A DNA stretch of 64,000 nucleotides from Aliarcobacter sp. (GCA_017995775.1 JAGOIF010000002.1:1-64000); one strand, 5' to 3'. Numbered from the stretch's first letter, positions 42,983 through 52,264 are shown. Notes: generated from the letters alone by a model not told the origin. Translations and numbers: made by a program.

Positions 42983-44173
42983 ATGTTAATATTTGTATTA
43001 AATGCAGGTTCATCCTCTTTAAAATACCAATTAATTAATGCTGAAACTTCTGAATTAATAGCAAGTGGAATAGTTGAAAGAATTGGAATAGATGGAATTT
43101 TAAAACATGTAATTTCAGAAAATAAAAAGATAACTATTGAATCGCATATTCCATCTCACAAAGAAGCTATTGAACTTATTTTAGAAACATTAACCCATGA
43201 TGAAACTAAAACTATAAATTCAATTGATGAAATCCAAGCAGTTGGACATAGAGTTGCCCATGGTGGAGAATATTTTAAAGAATCAACTATTGTCACTGAT
43301 GAAGTAATAAGAAAGATTGAAGATTTAATTCCTTTAGCACCACTTCATAATCCTGCGAATATATTAGGTATGAAAATTTGTAGAGAATTAATGCCAAATG
43401 TTCCCAATGTTGCAGTTTTTGATACAGCGTTTCATCAAACAATGTCGGAAACACACTTTTTATTTCCAGTTCCCCATGAAGACTATACAGAACACCATTT
43501 AAGAAAATATGGTTTTCATGGAACATCTCATTATTATGTTTCAAAAGAAGCGATAAAACTTTTAGGAAATAAAAAAAATAGTAAAGTAATTGTATGTCAT
43601 TTAGGAAATGGCTCATCTGTTTGTGCTGTTAAAGATGGAAAATCTTTAAATACAACAATGGGATTAACTCCACTTGGTGGTTTAATGATGGGAACAAGAA
43701 GTGGAGATATTGATGCTGGAGTAATTCCATATTTAATGGATAGAAAAGGTATGGATACTCATCAGATTATTGATTATTTAAATAAAAAATCTGGAATTTT
43801 GGGAGTTTCTGGAATTAGTTCTGATTTAAGAGAGATTATTAGTGCGGCAAATGATGGTGATGAAAGAGCGAAAGTTACAATTGATATGATGTGTAACAGA
43901 GTTAAAAAATATATTTGTTCATATTCTGGATTATTAGGTGGAGCTGATGCAATAGTTTTTACTGCTGGTATTGGAGAAAATTCTGCTTTAATAAGAGAAA
44001 AAGTTTGTTTTAATTTAGATTTTATGGGTATTGAACTTGATAGTGAAAAAAATGAGATAAAAACTCATGAGCCTAGAGAAATTAGTAAAAATAGTTCAAA
44101 AACAAAAATTTTTGTTATTCCTACAAATGAAGAGTTAGTTATCGCAAAAGATACATATAATCTTGTAAAATAA
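42983..44173 (+). CDS. ackA: Acetate kinase (copy 1)
   Basis: Acetate kinase interconverts acetate plus ATP and acetyl phosphate. The 396-residue protein has the N-terminal phosphate loop LNAGSSSLKY, GHRVAHGG, FDTAFHQTM, FHGTSHYYVS, HLGNGSS and GTRSGDIDAG with the active-site arginine. The C-terminal PTNEELVI carries the metal-binding glutamate, so it looks fully active. It follows the exonuclease gene by 26 bases with an AAGGAAA ribosome site and is probably cotranscribed with it. It is close to copy 2 (44296) and more distant from copy 3 (46786). Confidence 0.93.
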   Translation: MLIFVLNAGSSSLKYQLINAETSELIASGIVERIGIDGILKHVISENKKITIESHIPSHKEAIELILETLTHDETKTINSIDEIQAVGHRVAHGGEYFKESTIVTDEVIRKIEDLIPLAPLHNPANILGMKICRELMPNVPNVAVFDTAFHQTMSETHFLFPVPHEDYTEHHLRKYGFHGTSHYYVSKEAIKLLGNKKNSKVIVCHLGNGSSVCAVKDGKSLNTTMGLTPLGGLMMGTRSGDIDAGVIPYLMDRKGMDTHQIIDYLNKKSGILGVSGISSDLREIISAANDGDERAKVTIDMMCNRVKKYICSYSGLLGGADAIVFTAGIGENSALIREKVCFNLDFMGIELDSEKNEIKTHEPREISKNSSKTKIFVIPTNEELVIAKDTYNLVK

Positions 44174-44295
44174 AGTCGAAGAACTTAAAATTTGAAATTT
44201 ATTTCAAAATAGAACTAATTACAAAAGCAAACTTAGATTTAAGATTAACTACAATAGCAAAAAAATTTAAATCGAAAATTATAAAGGAAAAATTT

Positions 44296-45489
44296 ATGTT
44301 AGTATTTATATTAAATGCTGGTTCATCTTCTTTAAAATATCAATTAATCAACGCAAAAACTTCTGAATTAAAAGCAAGTGGATTAGTTGAAAGAATTGGA
44401 ATAGATGGAATATTAAAACACGAAGTTGGAGAAAATAAAAAACTAACTTTCGAACTTCCAATTCCTACACATAAAGAAGCAATAGAATTGGTTCTTAGAA
44501 TTTTAACAAATGATGAAACAAAAGTTATTAATTCAATCACTGAAATCGAAGCTATCGGACATAGAGTTGTACATGGTGGAGAATATTTTAAAAACTCTAC
44601 TTTAATTACAGAAGATGTAATAGATAAAATCAAAAAACTTATTCCATTAGCTCCTTTACACAATCCCGCTCACGTTATAGGAATTGAGATTTGTAGAGAA
44701 TTAATGCCAAATGTTCCAAATGTTGCAACTTTTGATACAGCGTTTCATCAAACAATGCCAGAAGAAAACTTCTTATATGCAGTTCCTTATGGAGATTATA
44801 CAGAACATCATTTAAGAAAATATGGTTTTCATGGAACATCACATTATTATGTTTCAAATGAAGCAGTAAAAATATTAAATAAAAAAAATAGCAAAATTAT
44901 TGTTTGCCATTTAGGAAATGGTTCATCTGTTTGTGCTGTTCAAGATGGAAAGTCTATTAGCACTTCTATGGGATTAACTCCACTTGAGGGATTAATCATG
45001 GGAACAAGATGTGGAGATATTGATGCAGGTGTAATTCCTTATTTGATGGAAAGAAAAGGATTAGATAGTAATCAAATCATTAATTATTTAAATAAGAAAT
45101 CAGGAATTTTAGGTGTTTCTGGAATTAGCTCTGATTTAAGAGAAGTAATAAAAGCTTCAAATGATGGAGATAAAAGATCAAAAATCGCTATTGAAATGTT
45201 ATGCAGTAGAATTAAAAAATATCTTTGTTCTTATGCTGGATTAATGCATGGTGTTGATGCTATTTGTTTCACTGCTGGTATTGGAGAAAATTCTGATTTA
45301 ATAAGAGAAAAAGTTTGTGAAGGTTTAGACTTCATGGGGATCGAAATTGATACTGAAAAAAACAAAGTTAGAACTCATGGAATTAGAGAAATAAATAAAG
45401 AATCTTCAAAAACTAAAATATTCATTATTCCAACAAATGAAGAGTTAGTGATTGCAAAAGATACATATAATCTTGTAAAATCTAAATAA
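44296..45489 (+). CDS. ackA: Acetate kinase (copy 2)
   Basis: This 397-residue paralogue of copy 1 has all active-site motifs (LNAGSSSLKY, GHRVVHGG, FDTAFHQTM, FHGTSHYYVS, HLGNGSS, PTNEELVI). In the arginine motif it reads MGTRCGDIDAG, a serine-to-cysteine change next to the catalytic arginine that is probably tolerated. It lies 122 AT-rich bases after copy 1. AAGGAAA precedes the ATG. Similarity to copy 1 over the whole length indicates a local tandem duplication. A palindrome follows at 45525. Confidence 0.92.
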   Translation: MLVFILNAGSSSLKYQLINAKTSELKASGLVERIGIDGILKHEVGENKKLTFELPIPTHKEAIELVLRILTNDETKVINSITEIEAIGHRVVHGGEYFKNSTLITEDVIDKIKKLIPLAPLHNPAHVIGIEICRELMPNVPNVATFDTAFHQTMPEENFLYAVPYGDYTEHHLRKYGFHGTSHYYVSNEAVKILNKKNSKIIVCHLGNGSSVCAVQDGKSISTSMGLTPLEGLIMGTRCGDIDAGVIPYLMERKGLDSNQIINYLNKKSGILGVSGISSDLREVIKASNDGDKRSKIAIEMLCSRIKKYLCSYAGLMHGVDAICFTAGIGENSDLIREKVCEGLDFMGIEIDTEKNKVRTHGIREINKESSKTKIFIIPTNEELVIAKDTYNLVKSK

Positions 45490-45524
45490 TTTGTTACAAA
45501 TTAGCAATTTAATTAAAAATTGTG

Positions 45525-45551
45525 GATGATGTACATTTTTTGTACATCATC
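45525..45551 (+). terminator. Hairpin after acetate kinase copy 2
   Basis: GATGATGTACA / TGTACATCATC is a perfect 11-base-pair stem with a TTTTT loop, 36 bases after the stop codon. No clear T-run follows. It could also be a palindromic operator. Confidence 0.5.
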
Positions 45552-45696
45552 TAATAATTAATCTACATTAGAAGCATCTATTCCTATATCTTATTACCTT
45601 TTTTCACACATTCAGAATTTTTCTACAATTATGTACTTTATATGTACTTTTTTTGAAATTTGCTATAAAATTATACTTAGTAAGATTATAAGTAAA

Positions 45697-45729
45697 TGCT
45701 ATTTTAATGCTACGTTTATTTTTTATAAT
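45697..45729 (+). promoter_or_regulatory. TGCTA-N6-TGCTA direct repeat and TATAAT promoter of pta-ackA3
   Basis: TGCTA at 45697-45701 and 45708-45712, spacer TTTTAA, 11 bases apart. TATAAT lies at 45724-45729, starting 16 bases after the start of the second repeat. That is the same spacing as at 31119-31151, although the genes are unrelated. Confidence 0.6.
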
Positions 45730-45764
45730 CTTCCACAAACTTCTAAAACAAAGGATAAGTCAAC

Positions 45765-46760
45765 ATGGGTTTAATTGAAAATATCAAAGTAAAAGCCAAA
45801 TTACAATTAAGAACAATTGTTCTTCCAGAATCAGAAGATGAAAGAGTTTTAAAAGCTACACAACAAGTACTAGAAGAAAAAACAGCAAAAGTTGTTCTAA
45901 TAGGAAATGCAGAAACAATTAAAGCTGATGCAATTAAATGTGGTGCAAATATTGATGGTGCAGTTATAGTTGACCCTAAAAAATTTGACAATATAGATAA
46001 GTATATTGATGAGTTAGTGGAATTAAGAAAAACTAAAAATCTTTCAAGAGAAGAAGCTACAAAAATCATGACAACTGAGCCTAGATTTTTTGGTTGTATG
46101 ATGGTAAGACTTGGAGATGCAGATGGTTTAGTTGCAGGTTCAAACTCTCCAACAGCAGATGTTTTAAAAGCTGCTATTCAAGTTATTAAAACGGCTCCTG
46201 GAATTAATACTGTTTCTTCTACATTTATTATGGAAACAGCTGATGGTAATTTTGGTGATAATGGTTTAATTTTATTTGCAGACTGTGCTGTTATTCCTGA
46301 GCCAAATGCTGAACAATTAGCGGATATTGCATGTGCAACAGCAGCAACTGCTGCAAGTGTTGTAGGTCTTGAGCCAAGAGTTGCTATGTTATCTTTTTCT
46401 ACAAAAGGAAGTGCAAAACATCCTTTAGTTGATAAAGTTCAATTTGCATGTGAAATTCTTGAAGATAGAAATGTTAACTTTGCTTTTGATGGTGAATTAC
46501 AAGCAGATGCTGCTATTGTTGAAGCAATTGGAGCTAAAAAAGCACCAGGTTCAAAAGTAGCAGGTCATGCAAATATTTTAGTATTCCCTGATTTACAATC
46601 TGGAAATATTGGTTATAAACTTGTTCAAAGATTTGCAGGGGCAGAAGCTCATGGACCAATCGTTCAAGGATTAAATCAACCTGTTAATGATCTTTCACGT
46701 GGTTGTTCAGTAGAAGATATAGCAAACTTAGTTGCAATCACTGCAACTCAAATCAAATAA
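45765..46760 (+). CDS. pta: Phosphate acetyltransferase, short form
   Basis: Pta exchanges acetyl phosphate and CoA to give acetyl-CoA, the partner of acetate kinase. The 331-residue protein contains only the catalytic domain, without the N-terminal regulatory part of E. coli Pta. It shows VLPESEDERVLKATQ at the start, GLVAGSNSPTADVLKAA and STFIMETADG. The late PDLQSGNIGYKLVQRFAGAEAHGPIVQG carries the conserved active-site region (key part GNIGYKLVQR). Its promoter has the TGCTA direct repeat. Acetate kinase copy 3 follows 25 bases later. Confidence 0.93.
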   Translation: MGLIENIKVKAKLQLRTIVLPESEDERVLKATQQVLEEKTAKVVLIGNAETIKADAIKCGANIDGAVIVDPKKFDNIDKYIDELVELRKTKNLSREEATKIMTTEPRFFGCMMVRLGDADGLVAGSNSPTADVLKAAIQVIKTAPGINTVSSTFIMETADGNFGDNGLILFADCAVIPEPNAEQLADIACATAATAASVVGLEPRVAMLSFSTKGSAKHPLVDKVQFACEILEDRNVNFAFDGELQADAAIVEAIGAKKAPGSKVAGHANILVFPDLQSGNIGYKLVQRFAGAEAHGPIVQGLNQPVNDLSRGCSVEDIANLVAITATQIK

Positions 46761-46785
46761 TTAAACTCAAAAAAGGAAGTAATAT

Positions 46786-47988
46786 ATGTTAGTATTTATT
46801 TTAAACGCAGGAAGCTCATCTTTAAAGTACCAATTAATGAACCCAGTAACTAAAGAAGTTTTAGCAACAGGTCTTTGTGAAAGAATTGGTTTAGATGGTA
46901 TTTTAAAACATGAGTTTGGTGAAGGTCAAAAGTTAACTTTAGAAGTTCCAATGCCTACACATAAAGAAGCAATTGAGTTAGTATTAAAAACTTTAGTTGA
47001 AAGTGAAGGAAAAGTTATCAATTCTATTGATGATATTGATGCAATAGGACATAGAGCTGTTCATGGTGGAGAAGAATTCGCTTCTTCTGTTATGGTAACT
47101 GCTAAAGTTATTGAAACAATGAAAAAATTAATTCCATTAGCACCTTTACATAATCCTGCGAATATTATGGGAATGGAAATTTGTGCTGATTTAATGCCAG
47201 GTAAACCAAATGTTGCTGTTTTTGATACTGCATTTCATCAAACTATGCCTGATTATGCTTATATGTATGCATTACCTTATGATCAATATACTAAACATGG
47301 TATTAGAAAATATGGTTTTCACGGGACTAGCCACTACTTCGTTTCAAATGAAGCAAAAGGTATGTTAGACAAAAAACATAACACTAGAGTTATTGTTTGT
47401 CATTTAGGAAATGGTTCTTCTGTAAGTGCTGTATTAAATGGTAAATGTATTGATACTTCAATGGGTCTTACTCCTGTTCAAGGTTTAATGATGGGAACAA
47501 GAGTTGGAGATATTGGAGCTGGTGCAATTTCTTATATGATGAGCCAAGAAAATATAACTATAGATCAAGCACTTGATATCATGAATAAAAAATCTGGTAT
47601 CTTAGGAATTTCTGGAAAATCATCAGATTTAAGAGAAGTTTTACAAGGTATGCAAGATGGTGATGATAAATGTAGATTAGCAGTTCAAATGGTAGCTTAT
47701 AACATTAAAAAATATGTTGGTGCTTATGTTGCTGCACTTGATGGTGTTGATGCATTATGCTTCACAGGTGGAATTGGTGAAAATTCATCTTTAATTAGAG
47801 AAATTGTATGTGCAGGACTTGATGGAATGGGATTAATTATTGACCCAACAAAAAATAATAAAAGAAGTTCAGTATCAAGAGATATAGCTACAAACAGCTC
47901 ATCTGCTAGAATTTTTGTTATTCCTACAAATGAAGAGTTTGTTATTGCAAATGATACTTATAAAATTGTTTCAGAACTAACAAAATAA
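46786..47988 (+). CDS. ackA: Acetate kinase (copy 3), pta-linked
   Basis: This 400-residue acetate kinase in an operon with pta is the classical arrangement and therefore probably the core housekeeping copy. Motifs are LNAGSSSLKY, GHRAVHGG, FDTAFHQTM, FHGTSHYFVS, HLGNGSS and PTNEEFVI. The arginine motif reads MGTRVGDIGAG, so the usual serine and the first acidic position differ from copy 1 (RSGDIDAG) while the arginine and aspartate remain. It is clearly more divergent from copies 1 and 2 than they are from each other. AAGGAAG precedes the ATG. Confidence 0.93.
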   Translation: MLVFILNAGSSSLKYQLMNPVTKEVLATGLCERIGLDGILKHEFGEGQKLTLEVPMPTHKEAIELVLKTLVESEGKVINSIDDIDAIGHRAVHGGEEFASSVMVTAKVIETMKKLIPLAPLHNPANIMGMEICADLMPGKPNVAVFDTAFHQTMPDYAYMYALPYDQYTKHGIRKYGFHGTSHYFVSNEAKGMLDKKHNTRVIVCHLGNGSSVSAVLNGKCIDTSMGLTPVQGLMMGTRVGDIGAGAISYMMSQENITIDQALDIMNKKSGILGISGKSSDLREVLQGMQDGDDKCRLAVQMVAYNIKKYVGAYVAALDGVDALCFTGGIGENSSLIREIVCAGLDGMGLIIDPTKNNKRSSVSRDIATNSSSARIFVIPTNEEFVIANDTYKIVSELTK

Positions 47989-47997
47989 ATCAAAAAA

Positions 47998-48023
47998 AAA
48001 GATGAAGCAAAAGCTTCATCTTT
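47998..48023. terminator. Bidirectional terminator between ackA copy 3 and sppA
   Basis: AAAGATGAAGC / GCTTCATCTTT with an AAAA loop, flanked by A-rich and T-rich tracts on the two sides, lies between convergent genes. Confidence 0.8.
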
Positions 48024-48054
48024 CTATCTTTAAATCTTTTAAATTCTATTTATC

Positions 48055-48939
48055 CTAATAAGCTTTTAATCCACCAACAAAATTCATACTAACATTTGAA
48101 ATAGTTTCACTTACTAATTTATTCATAAATTTATCAAACTTATCTTGTTTTTTCCAAACAGGAGTTTCAACTTTTGCTAATGTAGCCAATGAATCTTGTG
48201 CAAATGAAATTGTAGCTACCTCATCAACCAATCCAACCTCTTTTGCTTGTTTTGCTGTAAATATCTTTGCATCTGCAAATAATGTATGATTTTTAACATC
48301 AAGATTTCTAGCACCTGCAACATCTGTTATAAACATAGTATAAGTATCATCAATAACACTTTGAAGTTGTTTTTCTTCATAATCTAACCATTTTCTAGTT
48401 GGTGTTCCTGATTCTTTATATTTACCTGCTTTTACAGTTTGTGTAGAAATTCCTATTTTCGTCATTAATTCTTCTGCATTTACACCTTGCATAATAACTC
48501 CAATTGATCCCACCATACTTCCAGGATTTGCAACAATCTTATTTGCCCAAATAGAAGCATAGTAACTTCCACTTGCAATTACACCACTTGCGTATGCAAC
48601 AACGGGCTTAATAGCCTTTAACTCTTTAATTGCATAAGCTAGTTCAACGGAAGGTGCAACTGCACCTCCTGGAGAGTTTACAACTAATAAAATACCTTTT
48701 ATATTTTTATCAAGTTTTGCTTTTTCTATTTCTTCTAGTGTTTTACTTACATCCATGATTGGACCACTTAATTCTATTTTTTGTAAATTTGCAAAATTGC
48801 TTGTTTCTGTTAAACTCTCATTTGAATCAACAAGTAAAAAATACATAATTGTTAAAAATACTATTGTTTTAAAATACTTAGTTATAAAATCTAAAATTGC
48901 AATTATTGGTGAAAATATAATCTTTAAAAAATTAAACAA
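48055..48939 (-). CDS. sppA: Signal peptide peptidase SppA
   Basis: SppA degrades released signal peptides in the inner membrane, facing the periplasm. The 294-residue short form has one N-terminal membrane helix (about residues 18-38) and the serine-protease region VVNSPGGAVAPSVELAYAI, then SGVIASGSYYAS with the nucleophile region (about residue 117). NPGSMVGSIGVIM and the lysine of the catalytic dyad in KAGKYKESG complete it. The start is TTG at 48939, five bases after a perfect GGAGG. The mqnF-like gene overlaps it by eight bases. The aroQ, amidohydrolase and sppA neighbours are conserved in Campylobacter. Confidence 0.9.
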   Translation of the reverse strand: MFNFLKIIFSPIIAILDFITKYFKTIVFLTIMYFLLVDSNESLTETSNFANLQKIELSGPIMDVSKTLEEIEKAKLDKNIKGILLVVNSPGGAVAPSVELAYAIKELKAIKPVVAYASGVIASGSYYASIWANKIVANPGSMVGSIGVIMQGVNAEELMTKIGISTQTVKAGKYKESGTPTRKWLDYEEKQLQSVIDDTYTMFITDVAGARNLDVKNHTLFADAKIFTAKQAKEVGLVDEVATISFAQDSLATLAKVETPVWKKQDKFDKFMNKLVSETISNVSMNFVGGLKAY

Positions 48940-50155
48940 ATTCTCCTCCTATTATTACTTTATCTACAAATTTAGTATGCAATATAATCTGCATTGCTAA
49001 ATCTTCTTTCTCTTGTATTTCATCAGGTAAAGTAAAAGCTATCATATCAGCATCAAGATCTTTTATGATTGCACCTTTATTTAATCCTAATGCACCACTT
49101 GCATTTACTGTTGCAGCTTTTATTAAAGTTCTTGAGAATTCTAATATGTTTTCATTACTATGGGCCATTAAAGCATTTCTTAGTTCATCAAACATTGATA
49201 AAGAGTTATTTGAGCTAAGTCCATCTGTTCCTATTGTAAAAGGAATATCATTTAGTTTTGTTAAATCTAGTTTTGTATTATTTAAAAATCTATTTGAAGT
49301 AACACAGTGGTTAATACTAGCACCCAATGATTTTATCTTTTCTAAATCAGCCTTTGATGCTTCCACACAATGTGTAAATGAAAGATTTTTAACATTTGAA
49401 AAAAGATTCAAAAACTCCATTGGTTTTGAAACAGCTTTTTCTTGATTTAAAAAATTCTTGAAAAATTCTAAGAATGATCCTTCATCTTTATGAAGCCACT
49501 CTAATTCTTCTTTTGATTCTAAGAAATGTGAACTAACAGCTAGTTCTTCTTGTCTTGCTAAATTTAGTGTTTCTCTTACTAAAAAAGGATGCACTGAATA
49601 TGGCGAGTGAATTGCGATTGCTGGAATAAAGCTTTTTGATTTATGTTTTTTTGCAATATTTAATCTATCTTTAAAATCTGCAAATAAAGTATCAATCATA
49701 TCACCCTTTGATCCAATTACTTCACAGAAAAAAACTGTATTAATAGGACTTTGCACACATGCTTCTAAATCATATGAATATGAAGATATTGCTCCAATAG
49801 TTGTTGTTCCTGTTTTTTTCATACGGTCTAGTTTTGTAGCTATTAATTTTTTTGTAGCTTTTGTTATTAAATCATCTCTAAATTTTATTACTGAATTTAA
49901 CCAATTGTAAAAATTTCCATATTTTAAAGTTGTTGTATTTGCACTAAATTCTAAATGTACATGGGAATTTATAAGTCCTGGCATTAAAACAGAGTTTTTA
50001 GGAAGTTTTGTTATTTCAATATTTGGATATTTTTTTTCTATATTTGTAAGGGTATCTATATCTTGGATTTTATCATCATAAACAACAGCACCATTTTCAA
50101 TGATACCGTCGTTTTCATCGCAAGTTACAACCCAATTTGCGCTAATTATTTTCAT
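48932..50155 (-). CDS. mqnF: Amidohydrolase, probable aminofutalosine deaminase of menaquinone synthesis
   Basis: This is a 407-residue metal-dependent amidohydrolase. The metal ligands are in GLINSHVHLEFSA (H-x-H, about residue 65), AIAIHSPYSVHP, SFTHCVEAS and the aspartate motif FTIGTDGLSSNNS. This is the chlorohydrolase/deaminase group. In Campylobacter jejuni the gene beside aroQ with this sequence type is the aminofutalosine deaminase of the futalosine menaquinone route, so I propose the same. Guanine deaminase-like or methylthioadenosine deaminase activity would be alternatives. The ATG is 12 bases after the aroQ stop, and the gene overlaps sppA. Confidence 0.8.
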   Translation of the reverse strand: MKIISANWVVTCDENDGIIENGAVVYDDKIQDIDTLTNIEKKYPNIEITKLPKNSVLMPGLINSHVHLEFSANTTTLKYGNFYNWLNSVIKFRDDLITKATKKLIATKLDRMKKTGTTTIGAISSYSYDLEACVQSPINTVFFCEVIGSKGDMIDTLFADFKDRLNIAKKHKSKSFIPAIAIHSPYSVHPFLVRETLNLARQEELAVSSHFLESKEELEWLHKDEGSFLEFFKNFLNQEKAVSKPMEFLNLFSNVKNLSFTHCVEASKADLEKIKSLGASINHCVTSNRFLNNTKLDLTKLNDIPFTIGTDGLSSNNSLSMFDELRNALMAHSNENILEFSRTLIKAATVNASGALGLNKGAIIKDLDADMIAFTLPDEIQEKEDLAMQIILHTKFVDKVIIGGEFV

Positions 50156-50167
50156 AAATTATAAAAA

Positions 50168-50638
50168 TTATTCTGCAGTTTGTTGCGCTTGAGTTACAGC
50201 TTTTACTTCTGAAATAATTTGCATTAATGCAATTAATCCCATATGATAACCAAATGGACCAAATCCAGAAATAACACCCGTTGATGCACCTGCTGTTATT
50301 GATTTTTGTCTAAACTCTTCTCTTTTATAAATATTTGAGATATGTACTTCAACAACTGGCATTGAAACTGCACTTAATGCATCTTTAATTGCAATTGATG
50401 TGTGAGAATAAGCAGCTGGATTAATCATAATTCCATCAACTGTTCCTAAACACTCTTGAATCCTATCAACTATTTCACCCTCTAAATTTGATTGAAAAAA
50501 TTCTACTTCAATTCCATTTTGTGCAGCTGCATTTTTTAATTGATCGTGAATTTGTTCAAGGCTCATAGAACCGTAAATGTGTTGTTCTCTAATTCCTAGC
50601 ATATTTAAGTTTGGTCCTTGAATTATGGCAATTTTCAT
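50168..50638 (-). CDS. aroQ: 3-Dehydroquinate dehydratase, type II
   Basis: AroQ removes water from 3-dehydroquinate in the shikimate pathway. The 156-residue size is right for a type II dodecamer. Active-site motifs are [12 protein letters not shown] (about residues 7-18), [17 protein letters not shown] with the catalytic region and [15 protein letters not shown] with the histidine. The ending [12 protein letters not shown] is also typical. It heads an operon with the mqnF-like gene and sppA, divergent from pepQ. Confidence 0.95.
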   Translation of the reverse strand: MKIAIIQGPNLNMLGIREQHIYGSMSLEQIHDQLKNAAAQNGIEVEFFQSNLEGEIVDRIQECLGTVDGIMINPAAYSHTSIAIKDALSAVSMPVVEVHISNIYKREEFRQKSITAGASTGVISGFGPFGYHMGLIALMQIISEVKAVTQAQQTAE

Positions 50639-50714
50639 ATTATATTCCTTTTATAAATTTTAGGTAAGATTATAATTAAATTTATGTTAAACGATACCAT
50701 ATTAAAGGCTTTTA

Positions 50715-51740
50715 ATGAAAAACTTTATCCTACAAAATGAGAATGCTGTATATTTTGAATGTAAATTTTCTTGTGATAATGTAATTTTTTTAAATTTAAA
50801 TGAAGAAAAATACTTTATTACAGATGCAAGGTATACAACAGAAGCAAAACAATACGCAAAAAAATGTGAAGTTATAGAATCTTCAAATTTAATAGATACA
50901 ACAAGAGAAATTCTAAAAAAAAATAAAATAAAAAAATTAATATATGATCCAAATGACTTTACACACGCAGCATACACAAACTTAAGTGAAAATATTAAAA
51001 CTATTTTTATTGCAAAACCAAATTTTTCTAAACTAAAAAGAATTATAAAAACTGAAAAAGAAATAGAACTATTAAAAAAAGCTGCCATGGCAGGAAGAGT
51101 TGGTTTTAAAGAATTTGCAAATTATATTAAAAAAAATGGTTTTGATAAAACAGAACAATTTTTATATTTTAAAGCTTTCGAGAAAATGACACAAACAGGA
51201 AAACTAGATATCAGTTTTGAGCCAATTATCGCAATAAATGAAAATGCTGCAAAACCCCATGCACTTCCAACTTCTAAAAAATTAAAATTAAATGACTTGA
51301 TTCTTGTTGATGCTGGAGTTAAATACAAAAGATATTGTTCAGATAGAACTTGTACAAGTGTTGTTGATTTCGAAAAATTCTCTTTTAAAAGAGAACAAAA
51401 ATTCAAAAATACTAAACATCAAAAAGTATATGACATAGTTTTAAAAGCTCAGTTAAATGCTATTGAAAAAGCAAGAGTTGGAATGAAAGCTAGTGAAATT
51501 GACAAATTAACTAGGGATGTAATAGAAAAAGCTGGATTTGGAAAATATTTTATTCACAGCACAGGACATGGAGTTGGACTTGATATTCATGAATTTCCAA
51601 ATATAAACTCAAAATCAGATGTAATAATTGAAGACAATATGGTATTTACAATAGAACCTGGAATTTATTTACCAAATGAATTTGGTGTTAGAATTGAAGA
51701 TACAATTGTAATGCAAAATGGAAAAGCTGTAATTTTATAA
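50715..51740 (+). CDS. pepQ: Xaa-Pro aminopeptidase/prolidase family M24B
   Basis: This is a 341-residue metallopeptidase with a creatinase-like N-terminal domain (about 1-115) and the pita-bread catalytic domain. Metal ligands are the aspartates in LVDAGVKYKRYCSDRTCTSV, the histidine in HSTGHGVGLDIHE, and the glutamates in FTIEPGIY and VRIEDTIV. It cleaves an N-terminal residue before proline, or Xaa-Pro dipeptides; the two cannot be separated by sequence alone. It is divergent from aroQ with a TATAAT-containing intergenic region, and folK follows 47 bases later. Confidence 0.88.
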   Translation: MKNFILQNENAVYFECKFSCDNVIFLNLNEEKYFITDARYTTEAKQYAKKCEVIESSNLIDTTREILKKNKIKKLIYDPNDFTHAAYTNLSENIKTIFIAKPNFSKLKRIIKTEKEIELLKKAAMAGRVGFKEFANYIKKNGFDKTEQFLYFKAFEKMTQTGKLDISFEPIIAINENAAKPHALPTSKKLKLNDLILVDAGVKYKRYCSDRTCTSVVDFEKFSFKREQKFKNTKHQKVYDIVLKAQLNAIEKARVGMKASEIDKLTRDVIEKAGFGKYFIHSTGHGVGLDIHEFPNINSKSDVIIEDNMVFTIEPGIYLPNEFGVRIEDTIVMQNGKAVIL

Positions 51741-51787
51741 AAAATATACTTGACTTATTTAATAAGTTAAGTATTTTAAGAAGAAAA

Positions 51788-52264
51788 ATGAAAAAAAAAT
51801 TAACACAAAATCTAACACTTTTTTATACTGCTAATTTCCCTAAAAAGTTCAATGCTAGTTCAAGTAAAAAATATACTGTAACTATAGGAATTGGGGGAAA
51901 TATTGGAAATACAAAAAAATTATTTGATAAATTAATCTTATGTTTAAAACAAGATTCAAGATTTACTTTACTTATGACTTCACCACTTTTAAGAAACCCT
52001 CCTTTTGGATTCTTGGAACAAAATGACTTTCTAAATGGTATAATTCGCCTCAAAACAAATCTTTGTCCTAATAGCTTTTTAAAAGCGATGCAAAGATATG
52101 AAAATAAATTCGGAAGAAAGCGATCCTTTCAAGATGCGCCTAGAACCTTGGATATAGATATAATATTTTTTGATGATAAAAAAATAAATACAAAAGATTT
52201 AATTATACCTCATAAAAATTGGGCAAGTAGAGAGTCAGTGATTATTCCTTTAAAAAGGATGTAA
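51788..52264 (+). CDS. folK: HPPK, 2-amino-4-hydroxy-6-hydroxymethyldihydropteridine pyrophosphokinase
   Basis: FolK transfers pyrophosphate from ATP to the pterin in folate synthesis. The 158-residue protein has a basic N-terminal extension of about 30 residues before the domain starts (VTIGIGGNIGNTKKLFDKLI). It then has the pterin loop LRNPPFGFLEQNDFLNG and the signature FGRKRSFQDAPRTLDIDIIFFD, with IIPHKNW near the end. It lies 47 bases after pepQ and two bases before mnmA. The near-flhF/folK/aroQ neighbourhood is known from Campylobacter, although flhF itself is not in the window. Confidence 0.92.
   Translation: MKKKLTQNLTLFYTANFPKKFNASSSKKYTVTIGIGGNIGNTKKLFDKLILCLKQDSRFTLLMTSPLLRNPPFGFLEQNDFLNGIIRLKTNLCPNSFLKAMQRYENKFGRKRSFQDAPRTLDIDIIFFDDKKINTKDLIIPHKNWASRESVIIPLKRM

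Noticed and set aside
43293-43616. Minus-strand frames inside the acetate kinase genes (also 44340-44663 and 44675-44857)
   Set aside because: They repeat at matching positions in the paralogues only because the sense strand is similar; compositions are not protein-like.
45661-45665. An extra TGCTA upstream of the pta direct repeat
   Set aside because: It is a lone five-base match, 36 bases from the first repeat, and not at a helical multiple with a partner. Chance occurrence is likely.
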